Shown piece by piece: positions 44,915 through 53,854 of a stretch of DNA of 55,267 nt. The notes beneath the pieces are model-generated. The model saw only the letters and a list, made by a program, of their open reading frames with translations, searched no databases and was not told where the DNA came from. Source of the DNA: JBOGJI01 sp050747865 (GTDB taxonomy: Bacteria > Acidobacteriota > Thermoanaerobaculia > Multivoradales > JAHEKO01). A program made the position numbers and the translations under genes. Position 1 is the first letter of the stretch. Every line of letters starts with the position of its first letter. The stretch spans positions 1-55,267 of the forward strand of contig JBOGJI010000235.1 of assembly GCA_050747865.1 (NCBI GenBank). Reading direction: 5' to 3'.

Positions 44915-46123
44915 CTATTCCGTCGTGAGGATGATCACCGCACGGCGGTTCTCGGCCCGGCCTTCCGACGTGTCGTTGCCGGTCACCGGCTCCTGATCGG
45001 CGCGGCCCTCGGTGGTGATGCGCGCGGGATCGATGCCGTGGCGGGTGACCAGGTAGTCGCTGACCGCCTGGGCGCGCTGCTCGGACATCGCCTGGTTGCC
45101 CTCGGGCGAGCCCGAGGAGTCGGTGTAGCCGATGATCTGCGTATCCAGCTCAGCATCGTCCTGCATCTGCAGCGCCACCTCGTCGAGCTTGGCCTGGCAG
45201 ATGTTGTCGACCCGGGCGCTGCCGGAGGCGAAGTGACACGTCTCGCGGATCTCCCTCGGGGCCTCGGGCGCCGGCGGTGGAGGCGGAGGCGGCGGTGTCG
45301 GTGCCGGCGGTGTCGGTGCCGGCGGCGGCGGCGGCGGCGGCAGCGACACCGGCTGGCCGCACAGCGGACCGTTGTCGCGGCCGAAGCGGTAGGCGAAGCC
45401 GGCGTTCAAGAGGAACGGGTCGATGTCCACGTCCAGCCCGGAGACCGAGTCGGACTCGAGCGAGATGCCGTTCAGGTAGCGGACGTTGGCGTTGAAGGCC
45501 CAACCGCCGCTCGCCGGCACGTCCAGCCCGAGCTGGGCACCGAAGCCGATGTCGTCTCCGAAGTCGCTGTCGAAGTCGCCGAGCGAGCCGCCCATGGAGT
45601 AGGTCGTCTCGCCGGCCCGAGCCCACCCGATGAGCGGGCCGAGGTAGAAGTCGACCGGGCTCTTGGGGCTGACGTGGAAGTTGAGGGCGAGGGCGAGGAC
45701 ATCGAGGTCGATCTCCTCGTCCGCCATCAGCCACTCGAAGTTCGAGTCGAACATCAGGTGGCTGTCCACCTGGTAGCGGGCGATCGACGGTTCGAGGCCG
45801 AGCAGGCAGGACAGGCGCCACTCGAACGACAGGCCGGCGCCGACGCCGTTGTCGACGCTGAGGTGCCAGCGTTCGAGCTCGTCAGCCGTCGAGTTGTCGA
45901 CGACGGCCTTCTCGCCGATCTGGGCGCGTCCGAGGAAGCCGCGCAGGATATAGCGCGGCTGCTGCACCACGCCGCTCCAGTCGTAGCCTTCGGCGCCGTA
46001 CTCGAGCTCGCCGGTCTCCATCGGCTCTTCCATGGACTCTTCCATGGGTTCTTCTTCCTGTGCCACGCCGACGACCGGTACCAGGAGCAACAGCAGGGCG
46101 ATCAGAATCCATCTCTGTTTCAT
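44915..46123 (-). CDS. OmpA-family outer-membrane protein with Pro-rich linker
   Basis: Protein of 402 residues. Signal peptide (WILIALLLLLVPVVGVAQ), short acidic Met/Glu repeat, then an eight-stranded-type barrel (residues 50-265). A strongly Pro-rich linker (about 265-300) leads to the OmpA/MotB peptidoglycan-binding domain: CHFASGSARVDN, IIGYTDSSGSPEGNQAMSEQ and DPARITTEGRADQEPV. It anchors the outer membrane to the wall. GGGAGGAG precedes the ATG. A strong terminator follows. Confidence 0.93.
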   Translation of the reverse strand: MKQRWILIALLLLLVPVVGVAQEEEPMEESMEEPMETGELEYGAEGYDWSGVVQQPRYILRGFLGRAQIGEKAVVDNSTADELERWHLSVDNGVGAGLSFEWRLSCLLGLEPSIARYQVDSHLMFDSNFEWLMADEEIDLDVLALALNFHVSPKSPVDFYLGPLIGWARAGETTYSMGGSLGDFDSDFGDDIGFGAQLGLDVPASGGWAFNANVRYLNGISLESDSVSGLDVDIDPFLLNAGFAYRFGRDNGPLCGQPVSLPPPPPPPAPTPPAPTPPPPPPPPAPEAPREIRETCHFASGSARVDNICQAKLDEVALQMQDDAELDTQIIGYTDSSGSPEGNQAMSEQRAQAVSDYLVTRHGIDPARITTEGRADQEPVTGNDTSEGRAENRRAVIILTTE

Positions 46124-46234
46124 GGCGTCTCCTCCCCTCGGCTCGAACCGTTTACCCTCCCCGGGAAATCCTAGCACGGAACGATATTTCGGGCACTATG
46201 CAGGAAAGTTTCCCGGACGATCTTCTTGCCTCCC

Positions 46235-47491
46235 TCAGTGGTACGACTTCACAGACAGATGCGCCTCCAGACCCCCTTCCTCGTGCAATGCATGCGCAAC
46301 GATACCCGCCAGGAAGAAGGTGTGGTTTTTCAACCGTACAGAGGATTCAAAGCCTATGCCAAGATCGGGTATGTACTCGTCGAAGTCGCCGTAGACGTCG
46401 TCATCGAAGCCGATCGTGCCCACGCCACCGTAGAGCACCCAATACCAGTCCTGCCAGGTCAGCCCGAGCGCGCGGCGGTCGGCGTCGAGAAACCAGGGGG
46501 TGAAGAACTCCCAGGTGCTGTGGATCTCCTCGGTGCCGCGGAAACGGCCGTCGAGGCCCCTCAGCCGGTCCCGGCCGTCGAGCGAGAAGAACTCCGGGCG
46601 CGGGATGTTGAACTCCTCGAACGGCTCGAGGTCCGGCGGCGGTTGCCCGTCGTGCTCCTCGGGGCGGCTGTAGAGGAAGTTCCCGGCGTGCAGCCGGCCG
46701 ATGAGGAACGTGCGCCGCGAGGTCTCGAACCGCTTCACCATCTCCAGCTCGCTCTTGACGTAGCGGAACTCGCCGCCCAGGCCGTCGAAGGCGTAGGTCA
46801 GGGCCCCGGTGAGCCCGAAAGCGCCGGGGCCGATCTTCTGGTAGGCGGTGAACAGCTCCTCGGAGAAGGCGCGGGACTCGCCGACGATGGCGTTCGAGCG
46901 GCGGTCGTTGGGGGTGCCGATCTGGTGTCCGAGCCGGACATAGGTGTTGGTGCGGTTGGTGCTGAAACGGAACGATTCGGCGTTCGAGGTGTAGCGGTCG
47001 AGCTCGGCGAGCAGGAAGGTGCGGCTGTGCAGGCTGTGGGGCCACTGCAGCAGCAGCAGACCGCCGCGCGTGCGCGTGAAGTCGTTGGAGCGCCGCTCCA
47101 GGTTCGGGAACTCGATGGCGTCGAACACGCCGATCTGGTAGATCGTGGAGTAGCCGTAATAGCGGTAACGCAAGAAGGCGGAGATGTCGCCGTCCACGAA
47201 ATCGTACTTCACCTGTCCCTGGTAGAAGGCGTTCTTGATCAGCGTCTGGAGCTTGAGGTCCATCTGCCCTTCGGGGAAGTAGAAATCGACTGAGGGCAGC
47301 AGCGGCTCGTCGTCCCGCTCCTCGGCGGGCTCCTCGCTCGCCGGTGACGTCTCTTCCTCGCCGGACGAGGCCCCGGGGTCGGCCGGCCGCTGCGGATCCG
47401 CCGCCGGAGACCGCTCCTGCGCCGCGCCGAACGAGCCGGAGACGGCGAGGAGGATCAGCAGCAGACCGATCGTCGGGCCGGGGAGGCGCAT
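46235..47491 (-). CDS. Outer-membrane beta-barrel protein, Omp85-like
   Basis: Protein of 418 residues with a signal peptide (TIGLLLILLAVSGSFGAA) and an acidic, disordered stretch to residue 65. The rest is beta-rich with alternating polar/aromatic residues; the repeats LRGLDGRFRGTEEIHSTWEF and GIGFESSVRLKNHTFFLAGI resemble the C-terminal barrel of BamA/TamA-like proteins. POTRA domains are not visible. It follows the TonB and TPR genes but has its own space downstream of a terminator. Function is unknown. Confidence 0.75.
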   Translation of the reverse strand: MRLPGPTIGLLLILLAVSGSFGAAQERSPAADPQRPADPGASSGEEETSPASEEPAEERDDEPLLPSVDFYFPEGQMDLKLQTLIKNAFYQGQVKYDFVDGDISAFLRYRYYGYSTIYQIGVFDAIEFPNLERRSNDFTRTRGGLLLLQWPHSLHSRTFLLAELDRYTSNAESFRFSTNRTNTYVRLGHQIGTPNDRRSNAIVGESRAFSEELFTAYQKIGPGAFGLTGALTYAFDGLGGEFRYVKSELEMVKRFETSRRTFLIGRLHAGNFLYSRPEEHDGQPPPDLEPFEEFNIPRPEFFSLDGRDRLRGLDGRFRGTEEIHSTWEFFTPWFLDADRRALGLTWQDWYWVLYGGVGTIGFDDDVYGDFDEYIPDLGIGFESSVRLKNHTFFLAGIVAHALHEEGGLEAHLSVKSYH

Positions 47492-47531
47492 GGACGAGAG
47501 ATTGTAGTTCTCCGCGGAGCCGGGAGGCACG

Positions 47532-47555
47532 AAAAAGGGGGCCGAAGCCCCCTTT
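47532..47555 (-). terminator. Terminator of the TPR gene
   Basis: On the minus strand a 9-base GC-rich stem (AAAGGGGGC, loop TTCG, GCCCCCTTT) runs into five T, 29 bases after the TPR stop. Confidence 0.88.
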
Positions 47556-47583
47556 GGATCCCGGTTCTGGATGGTTGGAGCGC

Positions 47584-48819
47584 CTAGCGACGATCCGGCC
47601 GGCGGCCGCCGGGAAGCTCTTCGAGCTCGCGCTTGATGCGCTCCTCCTCCTGCTGGCGAGCCTCGGCGTCCGCGTTCTCCTGCTCGACTTGCTGGTTGTA
47701 TTCGGCGGTCTCCTGGTTCTGCTGCACGCGGCTCACCGCCCCGGAGTCCCCGGCTTGCTGATAGGCCTGGATCGCCTCCTCGAAGTTGTCCTGCTTCTCG
47801 TGGACGAAGCCTAGCTGGCGCCAGACCATGCGCTGCGCGTCGCTGCTCGAAGCCCGGCTCTTGGCCTGCTCCAGGGCGGCGATGGCGTTCGAATATTGCC
47901 CCTCCATGGTGTAGGCCTGACCCAGGTAGAAGTGGGGCTCCCAACCGGCGCCGCTCTGCTGCGTCGCCTGCCTGAACGTGTTGACGGCGGCGCCGTAGTC
48001 CTTGGCGCCGAGCTGGGCGCCGCCCAGCTTCATCGTGCTGTCGTAGCCCGGCGCCACCGCGACGAGCTGCTGCGCCGGCGCGATCGCCTTGCGGTAGGCG
48101 GCGGCGCCCGCGTCCCCGGACTTCTGGGCACCCTCCATGAAGAGGGCCTGGACGTACGCCTTGAGGTACGTCGGGTTGTCGCCGTCAAGCTCGACGGCCT
48201 TGCCGAGGGCGACGATGGAGGCGCCGAGCTCGCCGGCGTTCTGGGCCGCGGCGCCGTAGGCGAACTGCGCCTTGGCGTCGCTGGGGTTGGCCTGGGTGGC
48301 CTGCCGCAGCGGCGCCAGCGCCGCCGCGCCCTGGCCGCTGTCGGCCAGCGCCTTGGCCAGGAGCTGGTTGTACGCGCCCTGAGCGCTCGCCGGCAGCGAA
48401 GAGGGGGCGATCCGCTGCAGCAGCGCCGCGGCGTCCGCCGCGCGACCGTTCTCGAGGTAGGCCTGCGCCAAGTTGATCTGGACCTGCGCCTGGTTCGGAT
48501 CGAGGTCGTAGGCCTTGCGCAGGCTGTTCAGGCCCTCGCTGCTGCGGCCCAGCTTGAGCAGGGACATGCCGAGCAGCCAGTGGCCCTGCCACGCGTTGGG
48601 CGCCCCCTCGATGTAGCCGCTCACCTCGTCGACGGCGGCCTGGTAGTTGCCCGCCTGGAAGGCTGCGAACGCCGTGTTGAAGTCGGCGGCCCAGGCGGAG
48701 CCGGCGAAGGCAAGCACTGTCAGCACGGCGAATATCGGGCCCCGCAGGCGCGTGAAGCGCGCGGCCGCGAAGCGGCCCCGAGCGAAGCGAGGCTGTGGGC
48801 TGGTGATTTGGCGTTTCAT
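47584..48819 (-). CDS. Exported tetratricopeptide-repeat protein
   Basis: Protein of 411 residues. Signal peptide (IFAVLTVLAFAGSAWA) and about nine TPR units from residue 46 (FNTAFAAFQAGNYQAAVDEV, WLLGMSLLKLGRSSEGLNSL, VQINLAQAYLENGRAADAAA and so on). The C-terminal 45 residues are a Glu/Gln-rich coiled coil. TPR proteins placed beside TonB-ExbBD are common partners that bind the periplasmic domain of TonB or load barrels. The ATG has GGGAGGAG. The inserted gap before it (124 bases) holds an inverted repeat. Confidence 0.88.
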   Translation of the reverse strand: MKRQITSPQPRFARGRFAAARFTRLRGPIFAVLTVLAFAGSAWAADFNTAFAAFQAGNYQAAVDEVSGYIEGAPNAWQGHWLLGMSLLKLGRSSEGLNSLRKAYDLDPNQAQVQINLAQAYLENGRAADAAALLQRIAPSSLPASAQGAYNQLLAKALADSGQGAAALAPLRQATQANPSDAKAQFAYGAAAQNAGELGASIVALGKAVELDGDNPTYLKAYVQALFMEGAQKSGDAGAAAYRKAIAPAQQLVAVAPGYDSTMKLGGAQLGAKDYGAAVNTFRQATQQSGAGWEPHFYLGQAYTMEGQYSNAIAALEQAKSRASSSDAQRMVWRQLGFVHEKQDNFEEAIQAYQQAGDSGAVSRVQQNQETAEYNQQVEQENADAEARQQEEERIKRELEELPGGRRPDRR

Positions 48820-48857
48820 GGTCGGTTCACTCCTCCCAGAGAGATTCCGTAGTCACT

Positions 48858-48926
48858 GCGTCCACGTCTGAGGGACAGCAAGCGACGTGCCAGAGACCCC
48901 CGCCCGGGGACCTCCGGCGTGGACGC
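48858..48926. repeat. Long-range inverted repeat in the tonB/TPR gap
   Basis: GCGTCCACG (48858-48866) and CGTGGACGC (48918-48926) form a 9-base stem closing about 50 bases that contain a further GC-rich hairpin (around CCCCGCCCGGGG). It may be an RNA structure that sets expression of the TPR gene. Confidence 0.45.
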
Positions 48927-48943
48927 CTCTGCCGATGGGACGG

Positions 48944-49675
48944 TCAGTTCAGCTGGAAGTTCACCGTCAGCGTGTAGTAGACGTCCACCGGCTTGCCGTG
49001 CAAGGTGGCCGGCTCGAACCGCCACCGCTTGACGGCGTCCACCGCCGACTGGTCGAGCCCCATGGGCAGGCCCTTCAAGATCTTGACGTTTTCGACCACC
49101 CCTTCCTTGTTCACGATGGCCTGCACGATGACCACCCCTTCGATGCGGGCGCGGCGGGCGATCTCGGTGTAGGTCGGCTCGGCCCCCGAGAGCTTCACCG
49201 GTGCCTGGACGTCGCCGCCCACCATGATCGGGCCCTGCGGCTCGGCCGGCGGCGCGTCCGGCATGCCGAATATGAGATCGGTGTCGGGCAGGTCGATCTC
49301 GGGCTGGAGCTCCTCGGGGTCGACGATCGGTTCCGGCTCGTCCGGCGTCGGGTCCGGGATCGGCACCTTCTTGGTCTTCGGCGGCGGGATCTCCTGCTCC
49401 TGTGGCGGCGGCGGCGGCTGGAAGCGCACCTGCTGCACGACGTAGACCTTCTTCTCCTGCTCGATCTCGCGGCCGATCGTCGGCAGCGCCCCGAAAACCC
49501 ACCAGAAGCCCGCCACGGCCAGATGTAGCGCCACGGCGGCGGCGATGGCCACTTTGCGAATCCGCCGCTCCTCCGCCTCCTCGCGAGCGAAGTCACCCCA
49601 TTCCCCGAGGGCGAACTCGTCGTCGCCGGCGTTGGAGGACTGCTGCTGGAGCGTCTCGTCGTCTCGCTTAGCCAT
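48944..49675 (-). CDS. tonB: TonB energy-transducing protein
   Basis: Protein of 243 residues with a 45-residue cytoplasmic N-terminus, one membrane helix (VAIAAAVALHLAVAGFWWVF) and a Pro/Glu-rich periplasmic spacer (PPPPPQEQEIPPPK, PDEPEPIVDPEELQP). The C-terminal TonB domain is complete: YTEIARRARIEGVVIVQAIV, VKILKGLPMGLDQSA and RWRFEPATLHGKPVDVYYT. It transmits proton-motive energy from ExbB/ExbD to outer-membrane receptors such as the one at 13.3 kb. The gap to exbD is 12 bases. Confidence 0.95.
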   Translation of the reverse strand: MAKRDDETLQQQSSNAGDDEFALGEWGDFAREEAEERRIRKVAIAAAVALHLAVAGFWWVFGALPTIGREIEQEKKVYVVQQVRFQPPPPPQEQEIPPPKTKKVPIPDPTPDEPEPIVDPEELQPEIDLPDTDLIFGMPDAPPAEPQGPIMVGGDVQAPVKLSGAEPTYTEIARRARIEGVVIVQAIVNKEGVVENVKILKGLPMGLDQSAVDAVKRWRFEPATLHGKPVDVYYTLTVNFQLN

Positions 49676-49687
49676 GACCGGTCTCCA

Positions 49688-50125
49688 TTAGAACCAGAAC
49701 TGGTCGATCTCGCGCTGCGTGGGCAGGTTGATGTTCTTCACCTCGATGCCGATCTTCTCCTTGCCCTGGCGCAGCTCGTCGAACACGGCGACCATGGCGC
49801 CGTAGGGCGACGCGGGAGTCGGCCGGATGATCACCGGCTTCAACGGATTGCGCGCCAGCTTGGGCTTCAGGTAGTCGAGGATGTCCTGGAGCTGCATCGG
49901 CTGCTGATCCACCAGATAGGACCCGTTCTGCTGGATCTCGATCAGCGTCGACTCCTCCTTCTCGACGATCGGCGGCTTGTCCTCCTCCTTGGGCAGGGCG
50001 AAGTCGAGACCCTGGGTGGCGGCGAAGGTGGTGGTCACCATGAAGTAGATGATGAGCAGGAAGGCGATGTCGGCCATCGACGAGGTGGGGATCTCGTCCG
50101 ACGGCTTCTCACGTCTGAATTTCAT
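49688..50125 (-). CDS. exbD: ExbD (second copy)
   Basis: Protein of 145 residues: membrane helix with the proton-carrying aspartate near residue 19 (SMADIAFLLIIYFMVTTTFA) and a periplasmic domain (YLVDQQPMQLQDILDYLKPK, KPVIIRPTPASPYGAMVAV). It differs clearly in its periplasmic half from the copy upstream, so the two are not a recent duplication. It may form heteromers with the other ExbD. Confidence 0.93.
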   Translation of the reverse strand: MKFRREKPSDEIPTSSMADIAFLLIIYFMVTTTFAATQGLDFALPKEEDKPPIVEKEESTLIEIQQNGSYLVDQQPMQLQDILDYLKPKLARNPLKPVIIRPTPASPYGAMVAVFDELRQGKEKIGIEVKNINLPTQREIDQFWF

Positions 50126-50138
50126 GATCGCGACTCCT

Positions 50139-50570
50139 TTACGACTGCTCGTCCACGGTCTCGGCGTCCGACAACAGGTAGATCACCCTGGCTCGGGACT
50201 GCTTCAGCGCGTCGATGACCTCGTCCACGTAGCGGTACGGGACCTCCGTGTCCGCCTTGAGCACGAACTCCTTGTCCGGGTTCTGCGCCACCACCGAAGT
50301 GGCGAACGACAGCACCTCGGCGGGACCGGAGACGGGGACGCTGGTCTCCTCTCCGCTGGAGACGCGGATCTGCCCGTTCTCCGTGATCGAGATGTACGCG
50401 GATCGGCGCTCGGGCTCCGAACGGATGACGCTGGCGGGCAGCTGGACCTGGGTCTTGTCCACCTCGATGTTGAGCGTCAGGAGGAAGAAGATGATGAGCA
50501 GGAAGGCGATGTCCGCCATCGAGGCGGTCGGGATCATGAAGTTCTGCGTCGAGCGTACGCGCAGTCTCAT
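50139..50570 (-). CDS. exbD: ExbD (first copy)
   Basis: Protein of 143 residues: helix with conserved Asp (SMADIAFLLIIFFLLTLNIE) and periplasmic domain (SVIRSEPERRSAYISITENG, DKEFVLKADTEVPYRYVDEV). It lies 50 bases after exbB and 13 before the second exbD. Together with ExbB it makes the proton channel that powers TonB. Confidence 0.93.
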   Translation of the reverse strand: MRLRVRSTQNFMIPTASMADIAFLLIIFFLLTLNIEVDKTQVQLPASVIRSEPERRSAYISITENGQIRVSSGEETSVPVSGPAEVLSFATSVVAQNPDKEFVLKADTEVPYRYVDEVIDALKQSRARVIYLLSDAETVDEQS

Positions 50571-50620
50571 GGCTTACCTCCTCGTCTCCTTCCGTTGCGG
50601 CTCCAACGGAGTCATCGTCG

Positions 50621-51319
50621 TCAGGTGCGCGCCGGCGCCGAGACGCCCGCGCCGGCGGCCGCCGCGGCCTCGGGCCGCACGCCGCTGCGCTCCAGCTCGC
50701 CGAAGGTCTCGAGCAGCATGTTGGTCGAGGTCTCGATGTCGCGCACGAACTTGTTGATGCGGCTCATGAAGTAGTTGTAGAAGAGCTGCGTCGGGATGGC
50801 GATCGCCAGACCGGCGGCGGTGGTGATCAGGGCCTCGGAGATACCGACCGCCACCGCGGCGGGGTTGGAGAGGCCCTCTCGCGCCAGCGCGTCGAACGAC
50901 CGGATCATGCCGGTGACGGTGCCGAAGAAGCCGAGCAACGGCGCCACGTTGGCGACGGTGGCGAGAACCACCAGTCCCCGCTCCAGACGGCCCATCTCGA
51001 ACAGCGCCGCGTTCTCGATGGTCTTCTCGACGTCCTCCTTGGGGGCGCCGTACTTCAAGAGCCCCGCCTTGACGATCGAGGCCACGGGCCCGCGATACTG
51101 CTCGCAGACCTTGACCGCGTCGCGAATCGACTTGTTGACGATCAGCGCCTTGCGCAGCTTGGCGAGGAACTCGTTGACGTTGATCCTGGCCCGGCGCAGG
51201 TTCCACCAGCGCTCGATGATGAAGACGACAGCGACGACTGAGAACGCGAGAAGGAACCACATCACGTAGGGGGCCTGCATGGCCCCGCCTTTCTGCATGA
51301 ATTCCCAGAAAGCAGTCAC
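50621..51319 (-). CDS. exbB: ExbB/TolQ/MotA-type proton channel subunit
   Basis: Protein of 232 residues with three membrane helices: YVMWFLLAFSVVAVVFIIER, ATVANVAPLLGFFGTVTGMI and ALITTAAGLAIAIPTQLFYN. The conserved Thr residues of the last two helices and the GFFGTVTGMI motif are those of ExbB. The GTG start has GGAGAGG. It is the first gene of the exbB-exbD-exbD-tonB set. Confidence 0.95.
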   Translation of the reverse strand: MTAFWEFMQKGGAMQAPYVMWFLLAFSVVAVVFIIERWWNLRRARINVNEFLAKLRKALIVNKSIRDAVKVCEQYRGPVASIVKAGLLKYGAPKEDVEKTIENAALFEMGRLERGLVVLATVANVAPLLGFFGTVTGMIRSFDALAREGLSNPAAVAVGISEALITTAAGLAIAIPTQLFYNYFMSRINKFVRDIETSTNMLLETFGELERSGVRPEAAAAAGAGVSAPART

Positions 51320-51530
51320 TATTCCTCTCCTCTTGCTCCATTGACCCGCGACGTGCGGATCCGGTTCCCGTTGTCTGGTGCCGGGCGCCTGGCGTCCAGC
51401 CGGCGTCGCGGCACCGCCCCTCCGGTCACAAAATCCTCCTCACGCTGCCTACGGTCCAACGCCCCCGTCCCGCATGCCGGAATCCCCGCGAGGGGGGTCG
51501 GTGCCGCGGGGACGTCGGGGGAAGGGAGCA

Positions 51531-51559
51531 CGTTAGCATGGGCGCGAAAACAGGGTCAA
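51531..51559 (-). promoter_or_regulatory. Candidate promoter of the exbB operon
   Basis: Read on the minus strand: TTGACC (51559-51554), 17-base spacer, CTAACG (51536-51531). The TGA in the -35 is the ruvC stop codon. The -10 is a weak match. Confidence 0.4.
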
Positions 51560-52077
51560 GAACGGCCGTCCCGGCGGCTGCCCGCGACCGCGCCCGCCAG
51601 GCGGTCGAGCCTGTAGCGATGGGCGGCGCAGATCGCAACGGCGAGAGCGTCGGTGGTGTCGGCGGACAGCGTCGGGTCATTCAGGTCGAGCAGCATCTGC
51701 ACCATGCGTGCCACTTGTCGCTTGTCGGCGCGGCCGTTGCCGGTGACCGCGGTCTTGACCTGCGCGGGGGCGTATTCGACGACCGGCACGCCGCGGCCGG
51801 CCAGCGTGGCGAGCAGCACGCCCCGGGCCTGTGCCAGCACGATCAGGGAGCGGCTGTTCGATCCGTGGAACGGGCTCTCCAGGGCGGCGATGTCCGGTCG
51901 GGCGGCCGCGACGACGGCCGCCAGCCCGTCGGCGAGCCGCGCGAGACGGTCCGCCAACGGCAGACCCGAGGGGGAGCGGAGGCAGCCGCGGTCGGTCGCG
52001 CGCAGGCGGTCGCCTTGCTGCTCGACCAGGCCGTAGCCGGTGTTTCGACTGCCGGGATCGATGCCCAGGAAGAGCAC
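51556..52077 (-). CDS. ruvC: Holliday-junction endonuclease RuvC
   Basis: Nuclease of 173 residues with the four acidic residues of the RuvC site: D7 (LGIDPGSRNTGYG), a Glu in ALESPFHGSNSRS, and Asp residues in SADTTDALAVAIC. GVPVVEYAPAQVKTAVTGNG and KRQVARMVQMLL are typical DNA-binding segments. It resolves Holliday junctions with RuvAB, whose genes are not in the window. It starts with GTG and follows yebC by 56 bases on the minus strand, a common pairing. Confidence 0.95.
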   Translation of the reverse strand: MLFLGIDPGSRNTGYGLVEQQGDRLRATDRGCLRSPSGLPLADRLARLADGLAAVVAAARPDIAALESPFHGSNSRSLIVLAQARGVLLATLAGRGVPVVEYAPAQVKTAVTGNGRADKRQVARMVQMLLDLNDPTLSADTTDALAVAICAAHRYRLDRLAGAVAGSRRDGRS

Positions 52078-52133
52078 GATCTCAGGGCCCGCCGGCCCGT
52101 CCGCGGGCCTCGCGGGGTCGCGGCCCGCGGGGT

Positions 52134-52883
52134 TCAGGCCCGCTCACTCGCCATGGCCTCCTCGTCGATCTCCAGGTTGGCCCAGACGTGCTGCACGTCG
52201 TCGTGCTCCTCGAGCGCATCCAGCAGCCGCAGGGCCTGGTTGGCGGCGTCGGCCTCGGGCTCGACCTGGGCCTTGGGATTCATGGCCAGCTGGCGGGAGA
52301 GGGGAGCGAGGCCATGCGCCTCCAGCCGCTCGAGCACGGCGTGGAAGGCGTCCGCGGGCGTATAGAGCTCGTAGGCCTCACCGTCGGTCGACAGGTCCTC
52401 CACCCCGAGCTCGAGAGCCAGCTCGACCAGGCGCTCCTCGTCGACCGCCGCGCGGTCGAGGACGATCTCGCCGCGCCTCTCGAACTGCCAGGCCACCGCT
52501 CCGGCCGCGGCCAGGCTGCCGCCGTGGCGCGAGAAGATGTGGCGCATCTCGGAGACCGTCCGATTGCGGTTGTCGGTCACCGTCTCAACGAGCACGGCGA
52601 CGCCGCCCGGGGCGTACCCCTCGAACACCGCCTCCTCGTATTGCATCCCCTCGAGCTCGCCGGTGCCGCGCTGGACCGCGCGGTCGATGTTGTCGTTGGG
52701 GACGTTGTTCGCCTTGGCCTCGTCGATCGCCGAGCGCAGCCGCGGGTTGCTCGCGGGATCACCGCTTCCGAGCCGCGCTGCCACCGTGATCTCCTTCAGG
52801 ATCTTGGTCCACAGTTGGCCCCGCCGGGCGTCGGTGACGGCCTTCTTGCGCTTGATCTGTGCCCACTTGCTGTGTCCGGACAT
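52134..52883 (-). CDS. yebC: YebC/PmpR-family regulator or translation factor
   Basis: Protein of 249 residues of the YebC family: SGHSKWAQIKRKKAVTDARRG at the N-terminus, then RLRSAIDEAKANNVPNDNI, YEGYAPGG-like YEEAVFEGYAPGGVAV and a C-terminal acidic domain. Some members bind promoter DNA, and recent work shows others helping ribosomes through proline stretches. GGGAGCG precedes the ATG. It is divergent from accD. Confidence 0.95.
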   Translation of the reverse strand: MSGHSKWAQIKRKKAVTDARRGQLWTKILKEITVAARLGSGDPASNPRLRSAIDEAKANNVPNDNIDRAVQRGTGELEGMQYEEAVFEGYAPGGVAVLVETVTDNRNRTVSEMRHIFSRHGGSLAAAGAVAWQFERRGEIVLDRAAVDEERLVELALELGVEDLSTDGEAYELYTPADAFHAVLERLEAHGLAPLSRQLAMNPKAQVEPEADAANQALRLLDALEEHDDVQHVWANLEIDEEAMASERA

Positions 52884-52925
52884 GATGATCGCTCCCGTAC
52901 GATCGCATTCTACCCGCACGACCCA

Positions 52926-52948
52926 CGGGAGATTCTTTCACAGGCTCT
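52926..52948 (-). repeat. 23-bp repeat, copy 2 (inverted)
   Basis: Read on the minus strand this begins AGAGCCTGTGAA and ends TCTCCCG, like the copy at 8694-8716 (20 of 23 positions equal). It lies in the yebC/accD divergent region and overlaps a possible accD -35 (TTTCAC, 52936-52941; -10 TAGAAC, 52958-52963). Confidence 0.6.
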
Positions 52949-52972
52949 AAGGTGTGGTAGAACCCCCGGCGG

Positions 52973-53815
<843 letters not shown>

Positions 53816-53854
53816 CCGCCGGCTCGGCTGCCGCCACTCCCGCGCCCGAACCGC

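Noticed and set aside
45244..45360. Coding repeat or microsatellite in the OmpA gene
   Set aside because: The repeated GGC/GGT triplets simply encode the Pro-rich linker, normal for this protein type.
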